A program made the position numbers and the translations under genes. Below the pieces are notes generated by a model, which was not told the DNA's origin, made no database searches, and saw nothing but the letters and a program-made list of their open reading frames with translations. Source: an uncultured Oscillospiraceae bacterium (GTDB taxonomy: Bacteria; Bacillota; Clostridia; Oscillospirales; Oscillospiraceae). Taken from it: a stretch of 12,731 nt of DNA. The stretch is from NCBI GenBank assembly GCA_934645175.1, contig CAKUDE010000045.1, positions 1 through 12,731 of the forward strand, written 5' to 3'. Position 1 is the stretch's first letter. Every line of letters starts with the position of its first letter. Shown piece after piece: positions 6,248 to 12,708 of this stretch.

Positions 6248-7234
6248 ATGAATAAAAACAAGCTGGGAAATGCAAAGCTGCTGAATAACAATCCGCTCGG
6301 CAGATATATCAAGCATAACGCGGGCATCCTGATCGGCCTAGTCGTTCTGGTGGTCGGCCTGACGTTTGCCTCGCCCTACTTCTTGACGATGAAGAACTTC
6401 AGCAACGTTCTTCGTCAGGCAACCAGTAACGCGTTGCTGGCCTACGCGCTGACCTACGTGCTCATCATCGGCAACATCGACCTCACGGTTGGCTCCATGG
6501 TCGGTATCGGCAGCGTACTTGTCGCCACCTTTATTGAAGTGTGGAAGATGGACTTCTTTTCGGCGCTTCTGCTCACGGTGGTCTTTGGCTGCGCAATCGG
6601 CTTTATCAATGGATTTATTGTGTCCAACACGGTGATGCCGCCCTACATCATCACGCTGGCCATGCAGAACATCCTGCGCGGCTTCGCCTATCTGATTGCT
6701 GGCGGCGTCGCAATCAAGGTCAACAACGACGCATTCTACAAGTTCGGTAACTCCTATGTCCTGGGCATTCCCATCCCAGTCATCGTGTTTGCCGTGATCG
6801 GCGTTATTCTGGCAATCATCCTCGAGCGGACGGTGTTCGGACGCCACATGGTGGCCGTCGGCGGCAACATTGAGGCTGCGCGCTATGCTGGCATTAACAT
6901 CAAGAAAGTGAAGATCATCGGCTACATGGTCTCGGGTTCGCTGGCGGCGCTCGCAGGCGTCATCGTTGCCTCCCGCGTTTATTCCGGTCAGCCCACCGCT
7001 GGTCAGGGCTTTGAGTCCGACGCGATCGCTTCGGCGGTGCTCGGCGGTACGAGCTTCAACGGCGGCCGCGGCAGCATCGGTGGCACGATCATCGGTATCC
7101 TCATCATCGCCATTGTGGCGAACGGCCTGAACCTGCTGGAGGTTCCGTACTATTGGCAGACGGTCGTCAAGGGTTTGGTCATCATGCTGGCGGTTTACTA
7201 CGATACGGAAAAGCAGAGAAGAACGGTTGGCTGA
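6248..7234 (+). CDS. Sugar ABC transporter permease (RbsC-type)
   Basis: This 328-residue integral membrane protein has a series of hydrophobic helices typical of the branched-chain amino acid/ribose permease superfamily; such importers use it as a homodimer with the RbsA-type ATPase. The family pattern is clear: RQATSNALLAYALTYVLIIGNIDLTVGS near 57-84, GRHMVAVGGNIEAARYAGINI near 198-218 before the coupling helix, and the late glycine-rich SAVLGGTSFNGGRGSIGGTIIG near 262-283. GGAGGT at 6231-6236, inside the end of the ATPase gene, is the ribosome binding site. The short charged N-terminus (MNKNKLGNAKLLNNN) precedes the first helix. No truncation is apparent. The substrate specificity lies mainly with the binding protein. 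Confidence 0.96.
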   Translation: MNKNKLGNAKLLNNNPLGRYIKHNAGILIGLVVLVVGLTFASPYFLTMKNFSNVLRQATSNALLAYALTYVLIIGNIDLTVGSMVGIGSVLVATFIEVWKMDFFSALLLTVVFGCAIGFINGFIVSNTVMPPYIITLAMQNILRGFAYLIAGGVAIKVNNDAFYKFGNSYVLGIPIPVIVFAVIGVILAIILERTVFGRHMVAVGGNIEAARYAGINIKKVKIIGYMVSGSLAALAGVIVASRVYSGQPTAGQGFESDAIASAVLGGTSFNGGRGSIGGTIIGILIIAIVANGLNLLEVPYYWQTVVKGLVIMLAVYYDTEKQRRTVG

Positions 7235-7281
7235 TTGTTTCTTACAACACTGAAATTTCAAAGAAAAACGAGGAGATCATT

Positions 7282-8082
7282 ATGGCAAGATTTGACGGTA
7301 AGGTGGTTGTGATCACGGGTGCGAGCCAGGGCATCGGCGAGGCCGCAGCGAAGATGTTTGCCGCGGAAGGGGCGACCGTCGCGATTCTCGACATGAAAGA
7401 GGAAGAAGGTGCCCGCGTCGCTGGCGATATCTGCAAGGACGGCGGCAAAGCGGTATTCCACCAGTGCGACGTCTCTAGCTTTGCGCAGACCGGTGAGGTG
7501 GTCGAGAAGGTCGCCGCCGAGTTCGGAAAGATCAACATCCTCTTCTGCAATGCAGGCATTCAGATCGGCTTTCAGTACGACATTGCCCACATGCCTGAGG
7601 ATATCTTTGACGCGACGATGAAGGTCAACGTCAAGGGCGTGTGGAATATGATCCACCACGCGGCAAAGTACCTCATCCAGACTAAGGGTGTGATTGTCAA
7701 CACGGCGTCCTACGCGGCCAGCACCGGCGGCTTCGGCGGTTCGGCCTATGGCGCATCTAAGGGCGCGGTCAAGGCGCTGACCTATGTGGCGGCGAACGAG
7801 CTGGGCTGCTACGGTGTGCGTGCGAACTGCGTGTCTCCCTACACGGTCATGACCCCGCGCCTGAATGGCCGTCCGGAGGAGTGGTTCAAGATCACGAGAG
7901 CGGGCACGGCCCTGCTGGATATGCCCACGGTGGACGACGTGGTCAAGACGGTTGCGTTCCTTGCGTCCGACGAGTCCTCGTTCATCAACGGTCACGACAT
8001 CCGCGTAGATGGCGGTGCGTTGACCAAGGCCCAGCCGAAAGACATCGCGCAGTGGAAGCTGGACAATCCTTACGATCTGTAA
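7282..8082 (+). CDS. NAD-dependent short-chain dehydrogenase/reductase
   Basis: This 266-residue classical SDR is a cytoplasmic enzyme that oxidises an alcohol group or reduces a ketone. Visible elements are the cofactor motif TGASQGIG at 12-19; Asp37 at the end of the second strand, which favours NAD over NADP; NAG at 90-92; Asn116; and the catalytic Ser143, Tyr156 (YGASK) and Lys160. The C-terminal substrate loop (about 185-215) and a tail ending near the last residue are intact. The open frame extends upstream to 7153, but the ATG at 7282 has GAGGAG just before it and starts at the normal SDR N-terminus (MARFDGKVVVITG). It follows the permease by 47 bases. Between an importer and uncharacterised enzymes, it is most likely the first oxidation step on the imported polyol, sugar or sugar acid. 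The exact substrate is unknown. Confidence 0.94.
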   Translation: MARFDGKVVVITGASQGIGEAAAKMFAAEGATVAILDMKEEEGARVAGDICKDGGKAVFHQCDVSSFAQTGEVVEKVAAEFGKINILFCNAGIQIGFQYDIAHMPEDIFDATMKVNVKGVWNMIHHAAKYLIQTKGVIVNTASYAASTGGFGGSAYGASKGAVKALTYVAANELGCYGVRANCVSPYTVMTPRLNGRPEEWFKITRAGTALLDMPTVDDVVKTVAFLASDESSFINGHDIRVDGGALTKAQPKDIAQWKLDNPYDL

Positions 8083-8100
8083 ACGAAAGGGAGAAGAATT

Positions 8101-8577
8101 ATGACGGATATCAAGGGGCTGATGGAACAGTACGGTGAGGTCACTCCAATTTTTGACCACTTTGGCCTGATCACCTCTTCACGTGAAAGGGCGGCCGATT
8201 TTCTCATGTCGATTCCGGGCTCGAAGATTCTTGCCACCCGAGACGTCGAGTTTATCAAGGAGCAGATGACGGTCGGCGAGCCGGTGAAAATCCGCATCCA
8301 CCACATCGAGGTCGCCGGGCAGGATGTCGAGGTGATCGAGCCGGTAGACAGTCCGAACGCCTATCTGACAAAGTTCCTGGAGACGCATGGGGATTGTTTC
8401 CACCACCTTGCGCTTACGTTCGAAAAGCACGCCGAGCACCTCTCGATGTGCAAGATCCTCACCGCGCAGGGCTACCGCTGCGTGTTCGAGGCGCGCGTGC
8501 GCGACCTGTTGGTGAACTACTATGAGTCGTCCGATAACAGCGGCATTGCGCTTGAGCTCAAGAGCGTGGTCGAGTGA
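8101..8577 (+). CDS. VOC-superfamily (glyoxalase/methylmalonyl-CoA epimerase-like) protein
   Basis: This 158-residue protein has the paired beta-alpha-beta-beta-beta layout of the vicinal-oxygen-chelate fold, whose members use a divalent metal to enolise or epimerise substrates with neighbouring oxygens. Likely metal ligands are His20 (FDHFGL), Glu80 (VEVIEP), His101 or His102 (FHHLALTF) and Glu152 (LELKS), the pattern of methylmalonyl-CoA epimerase and related enzymes. AAAGGGAGA precedes the start, 18 bases after the dehydrogenase. No methylmalonyl-CoA genes are nearby, so acyl-CoA epimerisation is unlikely to be its job. In this operon an isomerase, epimerase or racemase acting on a ketose, hydroxyketone or keto acid made by the SDR is a reasonable inference. 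Brucella's tetrulose-phosphate racemase EryC belongs to another fold but fills a comparable place. Confidence 0.82.
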   Translation: MTDIKGLMEQYGEVTPIFDHFGLITSSRERAADFLMSIPGSKILATRDVEFIKEQMTVGEPVKIRIHHIEVAGQDVEVIEPVDSPNAYLTKFLETHGDCFHHLALTFEKHAEHLSMCKILTAQGYRCVFEARVRDLLVNYYESSDNSGIALELKSVVE

Positions 8578-8584
8578 TATGAGA

Positions 8585-8632
8585 CAGGAAATGGCATACA
8601 GGTGACATACCGCCCCTGTATGCCATTTCCTG
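8585..8632. repeat. Perfect 18-bp inverted repeat between VOC and UPF0261 genes
   Basis: The arms at 8585-8602 and 8615-8632 are perfectly complementary and enclose a 12-base loop. There is no T-tract on either side, so it is not a standard intrinsic terminator. It ends 13 bases before the ribosome binding site of the UPF0261 gene and leaves that site free. It divides the operon into an importer/dehydrogenase/VOC half and a UPF0261/PEP-hydrolase half, and could be an mRNA processing or stability barrier or a DNA operator. Confidence 0.9.
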
Positions 8633-8657
8633 ACATTTGGAATCGAGGAAACGACAG

Positions 8658-9890
8658 ATGGGAAAGGTTATCGCGATTTTTGGTACGATGGATACCAAAG
8701 GTGAGGATTATTTCTTTCTGAAAGAGAAAATCGAGGAGGCTGGGCTGAAAACGCTGCTCATCGACACGGGGCTTGCGTCCGTGGCGGCGTATCCGTGCGA
8801 CGTACCGAGTGAAGAGGTCATCGCGGCCGGCGGCTCCTCAGCTGAGGAGCTTCGCCGGCATGAGCGTACATACGCTTTTGAGGTGATCGGCCGCGGCTCG
8901 ACGGAGATCGTGCACCGACTGTGCCGGGAGGGCGCAATCGACGGCGTCATTTCGATGGGCGGCGGACAGGGGACCCTGCTCGCGGCCATGGTGATGCGTG
9001 AGCTACCAATCGGCTTCCCAAAGGTGCTCGTCTCGACGATCGCCAATCTGCGCACACCGCCGTTCGAGGGCGTCAATGACACGGTCGTGATGAATTCGCT
9101 CGTCGATATCAGCGGCAGCAACGACATCCTGCGCGTGGTAATGACGAATGCCGCGCATGCAATCGTGGGCATGGTCGAGCACGCAGAGAAAGCTGCGGCC
9201 GCGCGAGAGAAGGAAAAGCCCCGCGTGGGCATTACAATGTTCGGCATTACCACGCCCTGTGTGGAGCGCGTGCGCGCCATGCTGGAGGCACAGGGCTTCG
9301 AGGTCGTGGTGTTCCATGTGAACGGGCAGGGCGGAAAGATGCTCGAGCGGATGATCCGGGAGGGATTGCTCGACGGCGTGCTCGACGTGACGACGGGCGA
9401 GATCGGACAGGAGTATATGGGCGGAACCTGCACGGCCGGTCCGCACCGACTGGAGGCGGGGCCGGAACGCGGCATCCCGATGGTCGTGGTGCCGGGCGCG
9501 CTGACGAACGCGAACTTCATGCCGCCGTCCACCGTGCCGGAAAAATACCGGCACAATAAAGCCTATCTGCACAACCCCAATCTGGTGCTTGTGCGCGCGG
9601 ACCGACGGGAGAGCGTTGAGATCGGCCGGATTTTCGCCGAGAAGATCAATCGCTGCACAGGACCCGTGGAAGTGCTGCTCCCAGAGCGGGGAACATCGCT
9701 CTACGATTCACCGGGCGGACCACTCTACGATGAAGCGGCTAACCGCCTTATGTTTGACGAGATCTGCCGGACGCTGCGCAGCGATATCCCGGCTGTGCGG
9801 ATGGACATGGCGATCAACGATGCGGCCTTTGCTGCGCGCATTGCGGAGGACTTTTTGAAACTGTATTATATGAAACGGAATGGAGAGTAA
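8658..9890 (+). CDS. Tm-1-like ATP-binding protein, UPF0261 family
   Basis: This 410-residue soluble protein belongs to the UPF0261/Tm-1-like family. It has two alpha/beta domains, roughly 1-185 and 188-410. The first opens with the family motif GTMDTKG at 9-15 and contains a nucleotide-binding-like GGGQGT at 101-106; the second holds FHVNGQGGKM at 219-228, DVTTGEIG at 243-250 and the later VPGALTNANF stretch. The frame runs back to a TTG at 8637, but the ATG at 8658 has GAGGAA seven bases upstream and matches the family N-terminus. The homologous half of tomato Tm-1 binds ATP and blocks tobamovirus replicase; the metabolic function of bacterial members is not settled to my knowledge. The next gene, six bases on, encodes the partner domain to which this one is fused in plants and fungi, which argues for a shared reaction or complex. 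A novel ATP-using enzyme, even the missing phosphorylating step, is possible but unproved. Confidence 0.92.
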   Translation: MGKVIAIFGTMDTKGEDYFFLKEKIEEAGLKTLLIDTGLASVAAYPCDVPSEEVIAAGGSSAEELRRHERTYAFEVIGRGSTEIVHRLCREGAIDGVISMGGGQGTLLAAMVMRELPIGFPKVLVSTIANLRTPPFEGVNDTVVMNSLVDISGSNDILRVVMTNAAHAIVGMVEHAEKAAAAREKEKPRVGITMFGITTPCVERVRAMLEAQGFEVVVFHVNGQGGKMLERMIREGLLDGVLDVTTGEIGQEYMGGTCTAGPHRLEAGPERGIPMVVVPGALTNANFMPPSTVPEKYRHNKAYLHNPNLVLVRADRRESVEIGRIFAEKINRCTGPVEVLLPERGTSLYDSPGGPLYDEAANRLMFDEICRTLRSDIPAVRMDMAINDAAFAARIAEDFLKLYYMKRNGE

Positions 9891-9896
9891 GAGACT

Positions 9897-10727
9897 ATGG
9901 ATAGACAGACCATCCTGAAGAGACTGCAGAAGAAAATTGACGAGGGCAAAGCGGTCGTTGGCACGGGCGCGGGTACGGGCCTAAGTGCCAAGTGCGAAGA
10001 GGCCGGCGGCAGCGACCTCATTATCGTCTACAACTCCGGCTGGTTCCGGATGCAGGGCTTGCCGTCTGTGTGCGGGAACTTCCCGCTGGGCGATGCTAAC
10101 ACCATTGTAAAGGAACTGGGACGTGTGGTGCTGCCGCGTGTCAAGGATACGCCGGTGCTCGCGGGCGTGTTTGCGAACGACCCGTTCCGCGACATGAAAA
10201 CATTTTTGACCGAGCTCAAGACTATGGGCTTCTCTGGTGTGCAGAACTTTCCTACAGTCGGCACTTACACGGCTGTGTACCGGGAAAACATCGAGAGCGT
10301 GGGGATCTCCTACGATAAGGAGGTCGAAATGATCCATATCGCGCACGAGCTGAATCTATTGACAACGCCATACTCCTATACCATCGAAGAGGCGGAGAAA
10401 ATGGCGAAAGCCGGCGCCGACATTGTGGTCGCACACTGCCGCGCGACGGTCGGCGGCATGGTCGGCGTGGGCAAAGAGGGCATTATGACTCTTGACGACG
10501 CAGTAAAAAAGGTGCAGGATATTCATGATGCAGTAAAAGCGATTAACCCGCAGGCGCTTGTGATCTGCCACGGCGGCCCGATCGCTACGCCGGAGGACGC
10601 AGAGTATGTGCTTTCGCGTACGCATGGCGTCGTGGGCTTCTACGGCGCGTCCAGCGCGGAGCGTCTGCCGACGGAGCAGGCAATCCGCGAGCAGGTCAGC
10701 CGGTTTGGGAGTCTGACGCTGTCATAA
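9897..10727 (+). CDS. PEP-hydrolase-family TIM-barrel protein, copy 2
   Basis: This 276-residue paralogue of the first operon gene belongs to the same PEP-hydrolase-like family (pfam09370) and corresponds to the C-terminal half of fused Tm-1-like proteins. Conserved landmarks match copy 1 in order: GAGTGL at 24-29, YNSGWFRM at 45-52, NDPFRD at 94-99, NFPTVG at 117-122, AHCRATVGG at 179-187, CHGG at 224-227 and GASSAERLPTEQAI at 250-263. The sequences have clearly diverged (AHVGATSGG against AHCRATVGG; GAGDPYRD against ANDPFRD), so this is not a recent duplication and the two probably differ in substrate or form a mixed assembly. It begins six bases after the UPF0261 gene, with GGAGAGTAAGAG as ribosome binding region, strongly suggesting coupled expression with that partner. 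The reaction is unknown. Confidence 0.9.
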   Translation: MDRQTILKRLQKKIDEGKAVVGTGAGTGLSAKCEEAGGSDLIIVYNSGWFRMQGLPSVCGNFPLGDANTIVKELGRVVLPRVKDTPVLAGVFANDPFRDMKTFLTELKTMGFSGVQNFPTVGTYTAVYRENIESVGISYDKEVEMIHIAHELNLLTTPYSYTIEEAEKMAKAGADIVVAHCRATVGGMVGVGKEGIMTLDDAVKKVQDIHDAVKAINPQALVICHGGPIATPEDAEYVLSRTHGVVGFYGASSAERLPTEQAIREQVSRFGSLTLS

Positions 10728-10750
10728 TACGAAAAACAGGAATGGTGAGC

Positions 10751-11038
10751 ATGGACGAAAAAAACCGGCAGGAGCTGGCACTGGAGGAACAGAATACGGA
10801 AGAGAGCGAGACGGAGGAAACGACGGCCTCCAACCGCAAAAGCGCGTTCCGCACACTGGCGGCATTCTACCTCGCCTATCTGGTCTATCAGTTGGTTAAT
10901 CAGATTACGGCGGGTGACGTGCCGGGTAAAATACTGCCGTGGATGATTGCTGCAATCGCCGCGTTCTGTGCCGGTGCGGCCTGGCTTATCTGGCCGGAGG
11001 TCAAGCGCATCAAGGAGGTGCTGGATCATGTCGAGTGA
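10751..11038 (+). CDS. Small two-helix membrane protein of unknown function
   Basis: The 95-residue product has a strongly acidic, Glu-rich N-terminus (residues 1-26) and two predicted membrane helices at about 33-52 and 61-81, joined by a short loop (TAGDVPGK). It ends in a short charged tail. Two in-frame ATGs are close together (10742 and 10751); the second sits about ten bases after AGGA and is preferred. I do not recognise a family. It follows the second PEP-hydrolase-family gene by 23 bases, and its last bases overlap the start of the next gene by 11, so the two are translationally linked. A membrane anchor or helper for the following soluble protein is an inference from that overlap. 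It may instead be an unrelated gene that has joined the end of the catabolic transcript. Confidence 0.75.
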   Translation: MDEKNRQELALEEQNTEESETEETTASNRKSAFRTLAAFYLAYLVYQLVNQITAGDVPGKILPWMIAAIAAFCAGAAWLIWPEVKRIKEVLDHVE

Positions 11039-11816
11039 TGCCTGGCACGAAGCGGAACAGGCGCTGACCGGCCTTATGGTCGGGCGGGAGTTTCCACAGT
11101 TCAGCAAGCAGACCTATGCATCTGCGCTGCAGGCGTGCACGGAGGAGCTGCGCGGTATTTTCGGGCCACTCGCGGCGAGCTGTGCGGAGGACGGCGCTGA
11201 CGACGCGCGGGCGCTTGCAGAGGAGCTCGCGGATGCGCTGCTGCGGGCGATTCGGGCAGATCTCGGGACGTGCTCGCGTGTGGATCGCCCGCTGCGGCAA
11301 GATGCTTACCGCATGTTCCTCGCGACTTTTCTTTCGCCGGCGCTCGCGCAGGTGGAATACCCGCTGGCGCAGACCTTTTGCGAGGCGCTGCGCCTGAAAT
11401 GGCAGGCGCTTTGGCCGAAGCAGGCCTATCAAAGTGCCGCGGCGGAGGCCATCTCCGCGGGCTTCGACAAAAAGTGGTACCGCTGCTACATCACGCAGGC
11501 GACCTGTGAATACCTTGGGAAGAGCGACGACTGCGCGGAGTTGACGGCCTTCCGCGCGTTCCGCGACGGCTATCTTAAGCGTTGCCGCGATGGGGAGCGG
11601 CTGATTGCGGAATACTACCGGACGGCGCCGGCAATCGTCCAGCGGATTTCTTTTCATGCCGACAGGGACCGGATTTACGAGGAACTGTGGCTCAATTATC
11701 TGGCACCCTGCTTCGACGATCTCCGCGATGGACGTGAGGCGGTATGCAAGGCACGTTACTGCCGCATGGTGCGCACGCTGGAAAAGCGCTTTCTGCCGCG
11801 CGGATTCCGCACATAG
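11028..11816 (+). CDS. CFI-box-CTERM domain protein of unknown function
   Basis: The product has 262 residues and no signal peptide or obvious membrane segment. The N-terminal 145 residues look helical and are not recognised. The C-terminal part fits the CFI-box domain: CYIT at 153-156, ELTAFRAFRDGYL at 171-183, AEYYRTAP at 194-201, and a final helix ending MVRTLEKRF. Such domains occur at the ends of diverse bacterial proteins, and their role is not settled to my knowledge. An open frame extends upstream to 10947, but the ATG at 11028 has a near-perfect AAGGAGGTG at 11012-11020 and begins inside the preceding small membrane-protein gene. Cysteines are frequent (for example 153, 160, 169, 228, 240, 245). 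The last gene before the operon terminator, it has no visible link to sugar metabolism. Confidence 0.75.
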   Translation: MSSDAWHEAEQALTGLMVGREFPQFSKQTYASALQACTEELRGIFGPLAASCAEDGADDARALAEELADALLRAIRADLGTCSRVDRPLRQDAYRMFLATFLSPALAQVEYPLAQTFCEALRLKWQALWPKQAYQSAAAEAISAGFDKKWYRCYITQATCEYLGKSDDCAELTAFRAFRDGYLKRCRDGERLIAEYYRTAPAIVQRISFHADRDRIYEELWLNYLAPCFDDLRDGREAVCKARYCRMVRTLEKRFLPRGFRT

Positions 11817-11864
11817 TGAGAGGCACGTGAGCGGTTTGCCTTTCCGGTTTCCTGACCAATATTG

Positions 11865-11905
11865 CTGAAAAATCCTGAGATTATCATAATCTCAGGATTT
11901 TTCAG
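11865..11905. terminator. Bidirectional rho-independent terminator at the operon end
   Basis: A 41-base perfect palindrome (arms 11865-11884 and 11886-11905) gives a G/C-containing stem (CCTGAGATTA with its complement) flanked by A5 on the left and T5 on the right, the form of a two-way terminator. It lies 48 bases after the stop of the CFI-box gene and closes the long operon. The sequence beyond it changes character, so it also marks the left edge of the degenerate right-hand region. Confidence 0.9.
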
Positions 11906-12358
11906 ATACAGAACGGGCCTTGACCTGCAAACAATAGTACAATGGAAACGGCAGCTAAAGAGGATTAATCGCGGAGAGTCAAACGCTCCGGCGGGCAGAA
12001 AAGAGGCTGAGGGGGCGCGGCAATGTGCAGTTTGCGCAGGCAAATATTTTTACCCTCTATGCGGACAGGCAGTTTAACATAGGCGTAGGGTGACTCTGAT
12101 GGCTTCTGTTTTGGCGAATACACCTTTGCCGCCAATATGAAAATCCGCGATACCTCCAGCGAAGGGAAATGCCATGAAAGTCGAACTGAAGTGTCTGGTC
12201 GGATACAGTCTCAGCAATTTTCCCCCCGTCAAACTGACTGATCATATTTGATGTGCTGCCCTCGTTCCCTGATGAACTGAAAAAGCTCTGCTCCACACCG
12301 TGACCCGCAAAGGCTCTATGGCAGTTGGTAAGGATGAGGCTGGCAACTCCATGGAAAC
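11906..12358. other. Gene-poor stretch, probable degenerate remnant
   Basis: About 450 bases hold no open frame with a convincing start, ribosome binding site or recognisable family. Short frames exist on both strands (for example 12057-12296 minus), but they look like chance openings. Several broken, protein-like pieces appear in different plus-strand frames (around 12000-12060, 12085-12180 and 12275-12350), which suggests decayed coding sequence. I could not assign any of them to a family. No tRNA, rRNA or CRISPR repeats were seen. With the truncated integrase to the right, mobile-element decay is the likeliest explanation. Confidence 0.45.
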
Positions 12359-12388
12359 CCGTTGTCCCGCAAGGGACAGCGGTTTTTT
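12359..12388 (+). terminator. Orphan rho-independent terminator with GNRA-type tetraloop
   Basis: CCGTTGTCCC (12359-12368), loop GCAA, GGGACAGCGG (12373-12382) form a 10-base-pair stem with one wobble pair, followed by TTTTTT and more T-rich sequence. It is a textbook intrinsic terminator on the plus strand, yet no intact gene ends just upstream. It may terminate a lost gene or a small RNA starting in the preceding 100-200 bases. Confidence 0.88.
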
Positions 12389-12423
12389 CTTTGCTATTTT
12401 TGAGTTTTTTCCCTTACTGGCTG

Positions 12424-12645
12424 TCAGTCGGCCGATACAGACTTGAAGAAGCGCTCCATTCGGACGGCGCTGTCTAACGGAATAAATTCCTTGCGCTGTA
12501 CTTTCAGCAAGGCGCAGACATCGGACGGATTATAGCGCAGATGCCCCAGCTTGACCGCCCGACTTAAAGCGCGGAGCAAAATACCGTGCAGGCTTTTGAC
12601 CGTTTTCAAGGATAGCCCATTGTTCTTCAAAAGCGCTTTGCCCAT
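12424..12645 (-). pseudogene. Truncated tyrosine recombinase (integrase) fragment
   Basis: The 73-residue translation matches part of the core-binding (SAM-like) domain of integrases of clostridial conjugative elements: LSLKTVKSLHGILLRALSRAVKLGHLRYNPSDVCAL, then a KVQRKEFIPLDS segment that normally leads into the catalytic domain. It stops soon after (KSVSAD), and no catalytic Arg/His/Tyr segment follows in any frame I checked. The N-terminal arm is missing too. The ATG at 12645 does have AAGGAG nine bases before it, but the frame is also open to the window edge without resembling an integrase, so this start may be fortuitous. It cannot be an active recombinase and marks a decayed integrative element. 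The family call is good; whether the fragment is expressed is unknown. Confidence 0.78.
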
Positions 12646-12680
12646 AGAGCTACGCTCCTTCCCCCGCAGGGCGCAGAAAG

Positions 12681-12708
12681 AGAGGGAGCGGATCGCTCCG
12701 CTCCCTCT
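12681..12708. repeat. Perfect 12-bp hairpin upstream of the integrase fragment
   Basis: AGAGGGAGCGGA (12681-12692) and its exact complement (12697-12708) enclose a TCGC loop. Read on the minus strand the stem is followed by CTTTCTGC, a weak T-rich tail, so it could be a poor terminator of something entering from the right edge. It may equally be part of the mobile-element remnant. Confidence 0.7.

Noticed and set aside
4696..6327. A 543-codon minus-strand open frame opposite the ABC ATPase and permease start
   Set aside because: It is the antisense shadow of the RbsA-type gene, whose motifs are unmistakable. The minus-strand translation has no recognisable domain and no ribosome binding site.
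11862..12077. 71-codon plus-strand frame starting at the operon terminator
   Set aside because: Its first third is the terminator palindrome itself, there is no ribosome binding site, and the rest resembles no known family.
12057..12296. 79-codon minus-strand frame in the gene-poor right region
   Set aside because: No ribosome binding site, no family resemblance, serine/arginine-rich composition typical of a chance frame.
12318..12444. Plus-strand frame beginning at an ATG at 12318 and running through the terminator
   Set aside because: It reads through the terminator stem and T-tract, producing a run of Phe codons; it is at best a remnant, not a gene.
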